A DNA stretch of 64,000 bases, from the NCBI RefSeq assembly GCF_004769525.1, contig NZ_RQFT01000001.1:124001-188000 (forward strand), given 5' to 3'. Origin of the DNA: Leptospira bouyouniensis (GTDB lineage: Bacteria > Spirochaetota > Leptospiria > Leptospirales > Leptospiraceae). The position numbers were made by a program, and so were the translations under genes. Shown in pieces: positions 26,713-34,389 of this stretch. The notes beneath the pieces are model-generated. The model had not been told where the DNA came from, did not search any database, and worked only from the letters and a program-made list of their open reading frames with translations. How positions within the stretch are numbered: position 1 is the stretch's first letter; the number at the start of each line of letters is the position of its first letter.

Positions 26713-28212
26713 ATGCAAAAAAAGAACATTCTAATTCCATTCATTTCATTATTCTCTTTGATTTCGTGCCCCGGAGCGGGCGGTGGTGGCGGTGGAGCAG
26801 CATTTGCTCTACTAGGACTTGGTGGTGGAGGAGATGTCCCTGCTCCCAAACTCGAAGTATTGTATTCTGGTGTTGTGAGAGAAAGTGGGGCCACCATAGA
26901 TATTGGCTCTGAACCTGTGAATACTGCTGATGGCAAAACTGGAACTGTGACAATTCGGAATGTTGGAACTGCTCCCATTACTTTACCAGGTACACCTAAC
27001 ATCATAGAAAAGTCAGGAACGAACGCTTCCGAATTTGATATTACACAGCCAAGTAGCTCAACCTTAGCAGCAGGTGCCTCTGTTACTTTCACGATTACAT
27101 TTAAACCGACAATGCCGCTTGGTGCAAAATCTGCGATTTTAAAAATCCAATCCAGTGATCCTGCTGTAGCCGCATTCCAAATGAATCTAACCGGAACGGC
27201 AGAACCTGCAACACCACGTTTGGCAGTCTCTGTTGGTGCTACTCAGATAGCAGCTAACGGAAGTTATAACATTGGTTCAGTTGAAGTGGATTCCATTGGG
27301 GGAGCGGTTACCTTTACAGTGAAAAACACTGGTAGCGCCACAGCAAATATGGATAGTCCTGCTGCCACATCTGCCAATGCACGTTTTGCCTTGAATCTTT
27401 CTGGAATCCCAACAACAATTGCTGCCAATGCATCGGCAACTTTTACAATTCAATTTTCTCCTTTAGCCGCAGGGTCACAATCCTCCAATATTGCAGTAAA
27501 CTATGATGGTGCGGCGAGTTTTGTATTCAGTGTCACAGGAACAGGTACTCCGAAGCCAGTTCCAACGATTGCTATTTCACACAATTCTAGCGATTTCACA
27601 AGCGGTGGTTCCATTCCTACATTTGGTGTCGTTTGGCCCACACTGACTTCAACAACGAAAACAGTGACAATCAGCAATACAGGTACCGCTACAATGACTG
27701 GCATCTCTATTACAAAACCTAGTGGAGATACATCTCAGTTTACGGTCAGTGCGTTTAGTACAGGTGCAACTTTAGCTGCTGGTGCATCGGGAACTTTCAC
27801 GATCCAATTTAATCCTTCGACGGCAGGTACAAAAAATGCGGTTGTAAGGATTGCCACAACCAATGGAAATAATGGATCTGCTTCTAGTTCTGATTTAAAT
27901 GTTACAGGAACAGGGAAATCTGGTACTGATGTTCAAGTTAGTTGGACAGCGACCAATGAAAAAGCAGTTAATGACACAGATGGAGGATACCGAGTTTGTT
28001 ATAGCCAAACAAACGGATTTACTCCTACACATAATCCTCCGAGTGTCATCTGTGAAAACCAAGCAAATGCTGGTGGGACAACTCCTTCATCGAGAGTGAT
28101 CACAGTGACTAATTTTGGAACATGGTACTTCAAAGTATATTCTTACGGAAAATACAACACAACAGGTGGGGCACCTTCCACACAAGTATCTGTCAGTGTT
28201 CCGAGTACATAA
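26713..28212 (+). CDS. Lipoprotein with repeated choice-of-anchor-D (ASPM/SPD-2/Hydin-like) domains
   Basis: Predicted surface lipoprotein of 499 residues. The signal peptide MQKKNILIPFISLFSLIS ends at lipidated Cys19, followed by a Gly-rich linker and AFALLGLGGGG. Three Ig-like beta-sandwich repeats of ~100 residues follow, each with NVGTAPIT, NTGSATAN or NTGTATMT and closing with FTIQFSP-type strands and LTGTA or VTGTG; these are the choice-of-anchor-D pattern. The last ~95 residues look like a fibronectin-type domain with one Cys pair (YRVCYSQ, VICENQ). Such repeats mediate adhesion or display. The subtilase gene starts 19 bases downstream, so the two are in one operon. Confidence 0.8.
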   Translation: MQKKNILIPFISLFSLISCPGAGGGGGGAAFALLGLGGGGDVPAPKLEVLYSGVVRESGATIDIGSEPVNTADGKTGTVTIRNVGTAPITLPGTPNIIEKSGTNASEFDITQPSSSTLAAGASVTFTITFKPTMPLGAKSAILKIQSSDPAVAAFQMNLTGTAEPATPRLAVSVGATQIAANGSYNIGSVEVDSIGGAVTFTVKNTGSATANMDSPAATSANARFALNLSGIPTTIAANASATFTIQFSPLAAGSQSSNIAVNYDGAASFVFSVTGTGTPKPVPTIAISHNSSDFTSGGSIPTFGVVWPTLTSTTKTVTISNTGTATMTGISITKPSGDTSQFTVSAFSTGATLAAGASGTFTIQFNPSTAGTKNAVVRIATTNGNNGSASSSDLNVTGTGKSGTDVQVSWTATNEKAVNDTDGGYRVCYSQTNGFTPTHNPPSVICENQANAGGTTPSSRVITVTNFGTWYFKVYSYGKYNTTGGAPSTQVSVSVPST

Positions 28213-28231
28213 ATAGAAGAGGCATCATCAT

Positions 28232-30247
28232 ATGAAAATGAATCAACAATCGATTACAAAAATTCTGACAATTGCGGCAATGTTAATTGCCTCAAATATT
28301 TTGATTTCCGATCCAATTTGGAAATTGAATCAAACAAAACTAGACTTGGATGCTCTTCGAACAAAATCGAAATCTTCCCAAAAGTTACCATATCTTCCTG
28401 GAGAAGTGGTCATTCAGTTTAAAAAAACCGTCCCAGACTCTGAACTTCTCCGCCAAACATCAAAATTAGCAACTGTCACGGGAGGTCTAAATCTAAAAGG
28501 CCACTTTACAACGGCTAAATTATTGGATTCAGAAACAATGGAAGAGGGACTTCGACGTATCAAACGTGATCCAAATGTTGAGTCAGTTGAACCAAGGTAT
28601 TTATATTATAAACAAGCTTCGGCTCCAAACGATCCACAATTTGCAAGGCTTTGGGGTCTTAGTAATACAGGACAAACGCTCGCCTCTCCAAGTTATATGG
28701 CAAATTCGAGTAATCCAGGAACATCAGGAAAAGACATGAATGTTCTCGGCGGTTGGGATGTGACAACTAGTTGTTTAGGTAGCAATGCAATCGTTGCTGT
28801 GTTGGATACTGGCGTCACATATAACCATGAAGATTTAGTCGGAAATATGTGGGATGGATCTGGTGGTTGTGTCAACCAAAATGGTACTGCTATCGGTGGT
28901 GGTTGTCCAAATCATGGATACGATTTTGTTAACAATGACAATAACCCACGTGATGAAGAAGGTCACGGTACACATGTGGCGATGACCATTGGTGCTGTTG
29001 GTAATAATAGTATAGGGATCACTGGTGTGTGCCAATCTGCAAAAATCATGGCAGTTCGGGTCCTAGGTTTAGGCGGAGGAACAAACGATTCCGTAGCCAA
29101 TGGAATCTATTTCGCAGTTCGGAATGGTGCAAAAATCATTAACATGAGTTTGGGTGGACCTAGTTTTAGTACTGCTATTAATAGTGCAATTGAATATGCA
29201 AGAACCAATGATGTGTTAGTTGTTGTTGCCGCAGGGAATGATGGAGCTAATTTAAATGGAACGGGAGCTTCTTACCCATGTGAAAATACAAATGCGAATT
29301 TAATTTGTATTGCTGCCCTCGATCAAAAACATGCTCTTGCAAACTTTTCGAACTATGATTCAAATGGGACTGCTGCAAATAGAACAGTTGATTTTGGGGC
29401 ACCTGGTACTAATATTTACAGTGGGTATGGAAATGAAATTTCCTACAATGAAAATGCAACTAGTTATTCTGACTGGACCTATTCGACAGTAGGAACTGCT
29501 TGGTCTTCCACTACTTGTACGGTTCAAAATTTTAAAATGTTAGCTAACGTAGACTGTACGCTACCAAACCTTCTATTTGACAATGCATCTGTAACTCTTT
29601 CAACAGTTGCATTAAGTACAAATAGTATCGTCTACAAAAATTTCACAATTCCATCTGGATCTACCAATGTTTCTTTGTCGCATTTTATCATTAGTGTCGG
29701 TGAAAGACAAAATTCAACGTCATGTTATGATTATATCCAAGCAAGGTATTCCTCTACAGCAGGTTCCCCAGCGGGTGGTACGATTTTACCTATGTATGAT
29801 TCAAATTTTGGATCATTTAAAGACCAACTTTGTTGGGACAACACTGATCCATTTGTAAGCGATACTTCAGACACAAAAATTTTAACGAATTGTATTGGTG
29901 GCGGAACGAATTGTACGGTTGGGTATCGTATGGTTTCTGATAATTTGGATGCTTTTCCAGGTGGAATCGTTGCAGATGTATACCTTACTGCTTGGGCACC
30001 ATCAACAACAGCATATACGAATTTAAATGGAACTTCGATGGCGACTCCAAACGTTGCTGGAGTTGCTGCATTAATCCGATCTTACAATCCAAGTTTTACT
30101 TACCAAGATGTCATTACAAAACTAATTGAAGGTGGAGTGACAGAGACAGCTTTGACTGGTACAACTCAATATGGGAAAGCAATAAATGCGAATAATTCTC
30201 TCAAACATTTAAAACAAGTAACTGGAGTTACAGCTGTTTTACAATAG
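28232..30247 (+). CDS. Secreted subtilisin-like (S8) serine protease with I9-type propeptide
   Basis: 671-residue exported protease. A signal peptide covers about the first 26 residues, and residues about 53-126 form an inhibitor-I9-like propeptide (LPGEVVIQFKKTVPDSEL ... NVESVEPRYLYY). The catalytic triad is Asp192 (VAVLDTGV), His248 (EEGHGTHVA) and Ser602 (NGTSMATPNVAG), and the oxyanion Asn region is VVVAAGNDG. About 170 residues between the Asn region and the Ser motif form an inserted beta-rich, Cys-containing domain, unusually long for S8. GAAGAGG lies ten bases upstream of ATG 28232. It is the second gene of an operon with the upstream adhesin-like lipoprotein and two small lipoproteins downstream. 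Extracellular proteolysis is inferred. Confidence 0.93.
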   Translation: MKMNQQSITKILTIAAMLIASNILISDPIWKLNQTKLDLDALRTKSKSSQKLPYLPGEVVIQFKKTVPDSELLRQTSKLATVTGGLNLKGHFTTAKLLDSETMEEGLRRIKRDPNVESVEPRYLYYKQASAPNDPQFARLWGLSNTGQTLASPSYMANSSNPGTSGKDMNVLGGWDVTTSCLGSNAIVAVLDTGVTYNHEDLVGNMWDGSGGCVNQNGTAIGGGCPNHGYDFVNNDNNPRDEEGHGTHVAMTIGAVGNNSIGITGVCQSAKIMAVRVLGLGGGTNDSVANGIYFAVRNGAKIINMSLGGPSFSTAINSAIEYARTNDVLVVVAAGNDGANLNGTGASYPCENTNANLICIAALDQKHALANFSNYDSNGTAANRTVDFGAPGTNIYSGYGNEISYNENATSYSDWTYSTVGTAWSSTTCTVQNFKMLANVDCTLPNLLFDNASVTLSTVALSTNSIVYKNFTIPSGSTNVSLSHFIISVGERQNSTSCYDYIQARYSSTAGSPAGGTILPMYDSNFGSFKDQLCWDNTDPFVSDTSDTKILTNCIGGGTNCTVGYRMVSDNLDAFPGGIVADVYLTAWAPSTTAYTNLNGTSMATPNVAGVAALIRSYNPSFTYQDVITKLIEGGVTETALTGTTQYGKAINANNSLKHLKQVTGVTAVLQ

Positions 30248-30263
30248 TCAAATTTGGTGCAGT

Positions 30264-30599
30264 TTGGTTCTGGTATCGACTTTAACCAGCTGCACAATAT
30301 CTGGAGAAACCAAACCCGTACCAAACATGAGGCCGATCGAAGAGAAGAAACAAATGTTTGTGGCAGGTGAGTATTTGTTTGCAACAGAAGAAGGGGTTTC
30401 GATTGAAGAATTGAGATCCATATTCTCAGAATATGGAATCATATCCTTAGAGCCCCTCATCATTAGAGATCGCAGTTATAAATTGGTACTTAAGAACGAT
30501 CCCGGCCTTCCAACATTGGAGAAAAAGACCACAAGTTTTGGTAAGTTTAAGTACATTGAAAAAAACCAAATCATGCAAAAGTATAAAATGAATCCTTAA
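30264..30599 (+). CDS. Small lipoprotein resembling a free-standing I9 protease propeptide/inhibitor
   Basis: Begins 17 bases after the subtilase stop. The mature part reads VAGEYLFATEEGVSIEEL..., then IISLEPLIIRDRSYKLVL, then KFKYIEKNQIMQKY. This is the beta-alpha-beta-beta-alpha-beta order of the I9 propeptide, and its end parallels VESVEPRYLYYKQ of the neighbouring protease. I infer an inhibitor or folding chaperone for that protease; pairwise identity is low, so this rests on pattern and context. A lipobox LTSC is seen, but TTG 30264 gives only a 9-residue leader. A CTG at 30234, with GGAG six bases upstream (30224-30227), would give a 20-residue leader overlapping the subtilase stop. The true start is therefore unsettled. 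Confidence 0.6.
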   Translation: MVLVSTLTSCTISGETKPVPNMRPIEEKKQMFVAGEYLFATEEGVSIEELRSIFSEYGIISLEPLIIRDRSYKLVLKNDPGLPTLEKKTTSFGKFKYIEKNQIMQKYKMNP

Positions 30600-30655
30600 C
30601 GCTAAATTAAAAAAAACGCGTATACCCAACTTTGTATTTTGTCTAACTAATAATC

Positions 30656-30934
30656 GTGATCCTTCGTTTTAGTCTTATTCTATTTTTAATTCTATTCCTC
30701 GGCACTTGTACAAAAACAAGTCAATCTTATGAAGCCTGTGAACGTGCGGACTTGGATTATTTGGCATGTTCGCTTGTGATTTACCAATCCTATACATATT
30801 GTGCTGAATCTGCTTCTACTGTTTCCGGGAGTACTGAAATAAAGGCAGCTGCCAAATTTAGATGTGATGCAGAAAGACTTGTGGGTTCCTATTACTGTGA
30901 AGACATCAAGAAAAAAGCCTGTGGTACAAAATAA
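30656..30934 (+). CDS. Small cysteine-rich lipoprotein
   Basis: 92 residues from GTG 30656. The leader MILRFSLILFLILFLGTC is a clear lipoprotein signal with the modified Cys at residue 18. The mature part has six further cysteines, in EACERADLDYLAC, YTYCAESA, KFRCDAERL and YYCEDIKKKAC. Regular spacing suggests disulphide-bonded helices. I do not recognise a named family; small Cys-patterned lipoproteins are frequent in leptospires. It lies 56 bases after the I9-like gene and could be the last gene of the protease operon, or have its own promoter in that gap. Confidence 0.65.
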   Translation: MILRFSLILFLILFLGTCTKTSQSYEACERADLDYLACSLVIYQSYTYCAESASTVSGSTEIKAAAKFRCDAERLVGSYYCEDIKKKACGTK

Positions 30935-31040
30935 GAATCATTTGGTATCTTTGTCATTGTTTAGCTCAAGTTATTTTCTGCACTATTGATTGTATCAAAA
31001 TTCTCTGTACACAAACGGATGTTCCTAACAAAGAATTTAT

Positions 31041-31102
31041 GGCATAGGTTTATGGTCTAAGGCGTTTTGAAAGACCATACTTACGATCGATTTATGCCAT
31101 TC
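31041..31102. repeat. Nested double inverted repeat
   Basis: An outer pair, atggcata (31041-31048) with tatgccat (31095-31102), encloses an inner pair, tatggtct (31053-31060) with agaccata (31074-31081). Both pairs are perfect 8-bp complements. The two stems could stack as one long irregular hairpin, an RNA-like architecture. Confidence 0.55.
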
Positions 31103-31204
31103 CTTTCTGCGTAAAACCGTAAAGCCCAAGTGGTTTAACATAGGTATTCTCGAATTCTAGGACTGTGCCTTTCGATACAATGAGACATAATGTTTGAGTG
31201 ACAT

Positions 31205-31251
31205 AATACTAATTATGGGAAGTCCCATTTTGCTTCATAATTAATAGTATT
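31205..31251. repeat. Long imperfect inverted repeat
   Basis: aatactaattatg (31205-31217) pairs with cataattaatagtatt (31236-31251) along 13 base pairs interrupted by one three-base bulge. The loop contains gggaagtccc, itself self-complementary. No U-tract follows. Confidence 0.5.
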
Positions 31252-31312
31252 CCAAATCAAAATAATGCTTCAAAAGTAAAAGTATTCGAAGTAACATTCT
31301 AGTTTTGCAACA

Positions 31313-31345
31313 CCGTTTGGATTCGATACAAAAGAATCCAAACGG
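31313..31345. repeat. Perfect 12-bp inverted repeat
   Basis: ccgtttggattc (31313-31324) and gaatccaaacgg (31334-31345) are perfect reverse complements around a nine-base loop. On the minus strand it follows the stop of the lipoprotein gene at 31383 by 37 bases and probably ends or stabilises that transcript. There is no clear U-tract. Confidence 0.6.
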
Positions 31346-31382
31346 AACTTGTGCCTCATTGCCTGAAACGAAGTCCTTTCGT

Positions 31383-31781
31383 TTATTTCAAAAAATCAAA
31401 TGTTGTAACTTCTTCAATTTTGCAAGAGAGTTCGACAGAAGCATAGTTTGGAAGTGCCAATCCTAAAAGATAAATATTTTTCACACAAGACTCCACGCCA
31501 TCACGTTTATAATACTTATCCGGATTGATTTCTGCAAGGATAGGAATCAAAACATCGTTTAGTAAGGCAGAAGATGCCTCTGTAGCTGAAGAATTGACAC
31601 CTAAAGAAGCAAATTTAACACCATCGATTCTTTTTGATGCTTCTAATAGTGCTGCTTTTGCATCGGAACCAAGTATGTTGTCGTTACTTAACCTAGCAAG
31701 TGTTGGTTGGTTACAGTTTGTAACAAGGGTCATTCCAAAAAAGAGTAATCCTACGAAGAGTGATTTGTGTGCGTGTGTCAT
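31383..31781 (-). CDS. Small Leptospira-type lipoprotein
   Basis: 132 residues. The leader HKSLFVGLLFFGMTLVTN ends at lipidated Cys23 (VTNCNQP). The mature part is mainly helical (DAKAALLEASKRI, ALLNDVLIPILAEI) with two further cysteines (ESCVKNIYLLG and ELSCKIEEV) that could pair. The pattern of one helical domain with two Cys and RDGVESC near the end is what I associate with a recurrent family of leptospiral lipoproteins of unknown role. The upstream region overlaps nothing; the next gene is 305 bases away. Confidence 0.68.
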   Translation of the reverse strand: MTHAHKSLFVGLLFFGMTLVTNCNQPTLARLSNDNILGSDAKAALLEASKRIDGVKFASLGVNSSATEASSALLNDVLIPILAEINPDKYYKRDGVESCVKNIYLLGLALPNYASVELSCKIEEVTTFDFLK

Positions 31782-32086
31782 AACGGAAAGATTTAGGCCG
31801 CAAAAAAGAAATTAGTCAATCGGAAACAAACAAAGTCTACATGCCCTCCGGAAAAATGATCCAAAAGGAATGGATCATGTGCAGAGGATTGGAATCATTC
31901 CAAAGATTCGACGGGATATGGTTGGAAATGTGAACTTTAGTTTGGAATTTTTTGATAAATATGAGTGGAGGTTGACGTTTTAAGATTTCTGTGTTAGGTG
32001 AGAAATCGGCAAAGCCCACAAGCCCACCTCCACCACCCGATTCAGGGCGGGGGCCGCCCTGTTAAAGTTTAGGCGACATAAAAAAA
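31782..32086. other. Intergenic region with small hairpins and a GC-rich element
   Basis: About 305 bases without a convincing gene. It contains atgatcc/ggatcat around 31856-31880, ttggaa/ttccaa near 31890-31905, and a GC-rich patch at about 32015-32062 that stands out against the AT-rich surroundings. The patch includes a perfect hairpin, cagggcgg (32043-32050) with ccgccctg (32054-32061), placed 26 bases after the stop of the minus-strand HAMP gene and probably part of its transcript end. A 60-residue minus-strand frame here lacks coding character. Confidence 0.5.
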
Positions 32087-32638
32087 TTATGTAGATTTCT
32101 TGCTCTGATCGTTCATCCGTTTCTGGATTACTTCGTTTAAAACTTCAACCAATTCTTGGAACTCATCACCTTTTCGAATACGGATGGTTTCAATTGGTTC
32201 ACCAGACGCCATCCTTTGTAAGGATCGTTTGATGCTGAATACTGGCCCTGCCATCTTATGAGATTTGAAAATCGAAAACACTGTGATTAGGAAAAGATAA
32301 AGGACAGACAAAGTCACAACTGCATCTTTTTGGATCTCATAACGATCCAATTTGTGATCATAATTTGGTAAGTATATTTCCCTAGGTACAAATTTTTCTT
32401 TTGCTTCTCCGGGAGCGGCATCTTCATTTTCGACTTTCCAATAAACCGTCTGAGCATCTTGTCTGAGGCGAAAGACTGCTCCCCCATCATATTTTGATTG
32501 GTTCAACCAATATAAGGACAAAAGAGTGACAATCACTCCAGATATAAACAGAAGGGAATAATGGGCTAAGAATTTTAATTGGAATTCCTTATCGATGAGA
32601 TATCGGAATCGAAAGTTTTTTTTGTGATTCTCTGGCAT
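32087..32638 (-). CDS. Two-pass membrane protein ending in a HAMP-like domain
   Basis: 183 residues: membrane segment one (about 24-44, HYSLLFISGVIVTLLSLYWL), a ~60-residue outside loop (YDGGAVFRLRQDAQTVYW...), membrane segment two (about 108-124, VTLSVLYLFLITVFSIF), then a HAMP-like region (KMAGPVFSIKRSLQRMASGEPIETIRIRKGDEFQELVEVLNEV) that closes the protein. HAMP normally passes signals to an output domain; none is present, so it may act by contact with another protein. AAAGGAAATT ends directly at ATG 32638 and gives a good ribosome-binding site. It lies 81 bases after the FecR gene and may belong to the sigma factor operon. Confidence 0.75.
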   Translation of the reverse strand: MPENHKKNFRFRYLIDKEFQLKFLAHYSLLFISGVIVTLLSLYWLNQSKYDGGAVFRLRQDAQTVYWKVENEDAAPGEAKEKFVPREIYLPNYDHKLDRYEIQKDAVVTLSVLYLFLITVFSIFKSHKMAGPVFSIKRSLQRMASGEPIETIRIRKGDEFQELVEVLNEVIQKRMNDQSKKST

Positions 32639-32719
32639 AATTTCCTTTCAAATGGCCTTACAGGTTCTCGGTAATGAGCCTTTCAGAAAAAGGAAATCTT
32701 GTCAAAAAACTTCTGAAAT

Positions 32720-33763
32720 TTAACGTATTTTTTCTGTTTCGACAATGTTTTGGATAGGGATTTCGATTTGTCCATCCAATCCTTGGAAATGCAAATGTGT
32801 TTCGGTTTGTCCTAAGATTACCCCTCGGAGTTCCGTGCCATCTTCTAAACGAACAAGTTCCAATCGTGAGTGCTCCTTGTAAAGCATTGACTCTTTGGCA
32901 AGCATGGCTTGGGTATAAAAAGCTTTTAATTCTTTGTCTTCTTTGGGACTAACTTGTGAAGCAATTTGTGGGATGGTTTCCCCTTGTTTAACAATTGCTT
33001 GTTGTTTTGAATTTATGATTAAGTCACCAAAAGCAACGGATCCTTCTCGGACAGCTACCGTTTCAGTAACCCCATCGTAAGTCACACTGAATACTGTTCC
33101 TCTAACTTGCGTGAGGTGTTCTCCTGCTTGGACTATAAATTCACTATCTTTGGAGAGTTTGGATACAGAAGCAAAAAGTTTCCCTTTTTTGACAGAGAAT
33201 TTCTGAGATAGAGAACCTTCATTGGTTTTTTGAAGAGTATCAACTACTACCTCAGATTGGGAACTGACCCGTATCCAAGAACCGGTTTCAAAATGTAGGT
33301 CCACTTGCGAGCCAGTTTCTGTCGATATTTGGTCGCCAGATGTGAGTTGGTATTTTTCAACGAGTGGAACAGTAGTGACACTCCCTGCGGGAATGACAAA
33401 TACTTTGCCTTTGATTTGGGATACTGTCACATGTAAGGGTGAGAGAATACTTCGTTTTTTTTCTGATAAGGCCGACGATGTTACTTCTAAAGTTTTTGTT
33501 TCCGTTGATTTTAGGAGAAAGACAAAAAGGATACTAGCAGCTATAGCAAACAAAGTACCCCCAACAGTTGCATAACCCATTGGTTTACGAAAGAAGGAAA
33601 TGATTTGGCTAGTTTGTTTAGGTTTTCCTTCGAAATCATAACGAATCGAACGATTTGAAACTTCTTCCCATTTTGGGAATTCCATGTTTTCCGTCACCTT
33701 GGACGGTTTGCGCAAAAGGGATTCCAAAGCTTCGATATGTTTTTGATCTTCTAATTCGCTCAT
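32720..33763 (-). CDS. FecR-domain membrane protein, probable partner of the adjacent ECF sigma factor
   Basis: 347 residues. A cytoplasmic N-terminal part (about 1-65) precedes one membrane segment (about 66-86, ATVGGTLFAIAASILFVFLL). The outside part carries a FecR domain: TSGDQISTETGSQVDLHFETGSWIRV, FSVKKGKLFASVSKL and TQVRGTVFSVTYDG with VREGSVAFG. FecR proteins transmit envelope signals to ECF sigma factors. The sigma gene ends five bases upstream, so they are translated together. No TonB-dependent receptor is nearby, so the signal differs from the iron-citrate paradigm. A helical stretch near 275-305 follows the FecR domain. Confidence 0.85.
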   Translation of the reverse strand: MSELEDQKHIEALESLLRKPSKVTENMEFPKWEEVSNRSIRYDFEGKPKQTSQIISFFRKPMGYATVGGTLFAIAASILFVFLLKSTETKTLEVTSSALSEKKRSILSPLHVTVSQIKGKVFVIPAGSVTTVPLVEKYQLTSGDQISTETGSQVDLHFETGSWIRVSSQSEVVVDTLQKTNEGSLSQKFSVKKGKLFASVSKLSKDSEFIVQAGEHLTQVRGTVFSVTYDGVTETVAVREGSVAFGDLIINSKQQAIVKQGETIPQIASQVSPKEDKELKAFYTQAMLAKESMLYKEHSRLELVRLEDGTELRGVILGQTETHLHFQGLDGQIEIPIQNIVETEKIR

Positions 33764-33768
33764 TTGTC

Positions 33769-34287
33769 TTAATCTGGAACCAGATTTTCCCTTTTTGCTA
33801 TGGCCAAAACTTTCTCAGTGGCTTTGATGACAAGCCTTGAAGCTGTTGAGACAGAAACGCCTAGTACTTCTGCGATCTGAACGAGTTGGAAACCTTCTAC
33901 GTTTTTTAATAACAAAGCAGACCTTTCATCTTCGGAAAGTTCGCCCAAAAAGGAATACAAGCGATCCTCTAAATCTTGGTATTCTGCTTTTGTTTCTAAT
34001 TTTGGATTGTGGCTATGAAATTCAATTTCGTCAGTAGCGATTTCACGAGATGTGGAAAACTTTTTTGCATGATTGATGGATAAATTGCGAGCAATCGTGT
34101 ACAAAACCATGATGGACTTCTCTTCTGAGAGGCCAGCATTGCCATAATGTTTATGGAAACTTAAAAAGCTGTCTTGCATTAAATCCATGGCTGTGTCCGC
34201 ATTTTGAGTATATTTATAAAGAAAGTCAAAAATTCGTTTATGACTTCTTTCGTAGATTTGACTCATGGAGACGGAATTGTCGGACAC
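33769..34287 (-). CDS. ECF-type RNA polymerase sigma factor
   Basis: 172 residues in the two-domain ECF layout. Region 2 runs from YERSHKRIFDFLYKYTQNADTAMDLMQDSFLSF, and region 4 from SEDERSALLLKNVEGFQLVQIAEVLGVSVSTASRLVIKATEKV, an HTH. It would direct transcription of its own operon and others. The frame opens at GTG 34287; ATG 34266 (MSQIYERSH) is an equally good start, and neither has a strong ribosome-binding site. It is the first gene of the sigma/FecR operon. It diverges from nothing close by; the transhydrogenase gene ends 103 bases away, on the same strand. Confidence 0.88.
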   Translation of the reverse strand: MSDNSVSMSQIYERSHKRIFDFLYKYTQNADTAMDLMQDSFLSFHKHYGNAGLSEEKSIMVLYTIARNLSINHAKKFSTSREIATDEIEFHSHNPKLETKAEYQDLEDRLYSFLGELSEDERSALLLKNVEGFQLVQIAEVLGVSVSTASRLVIKATEKVLAIAKRENLVPD

Positions 34288-34389
34288 AATCTTGTATGTC
34301 CTCGTAAAACCAAGTCTCTGACAAGTAAAATCCCATTCCTCTCTGTAAAAGAAAACAATTGGGATGGCACTAATTCTCAGAAACTCAGT

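Larger units (their letters stand above)
30935..31382. other. Gene-free region of 448 bases rich in inverted repeats
   Basis: No open frame with coding character is visible on either strand. The stretch holds at least three separate inverted repeats, listed individually (31041-31102, 31205-31251, 31313-31345), plus a short hairpin at about 31366-31384 directly after the stop of the lipoprotein gene at 31383. The concentration of structure suggests a non-coding RNA, a long regulated 3' end, or the remnant of a mobile element. I see no tRNA-like fold. Confidence 0.5.

Noticed and set aside
26685..27092. 135-residue minus-strand frame with a Pro-rich tail
   Set aside because: The Pro run is only the complement of the Gly-rich linker of the lipoprotein gene on the plus strand.
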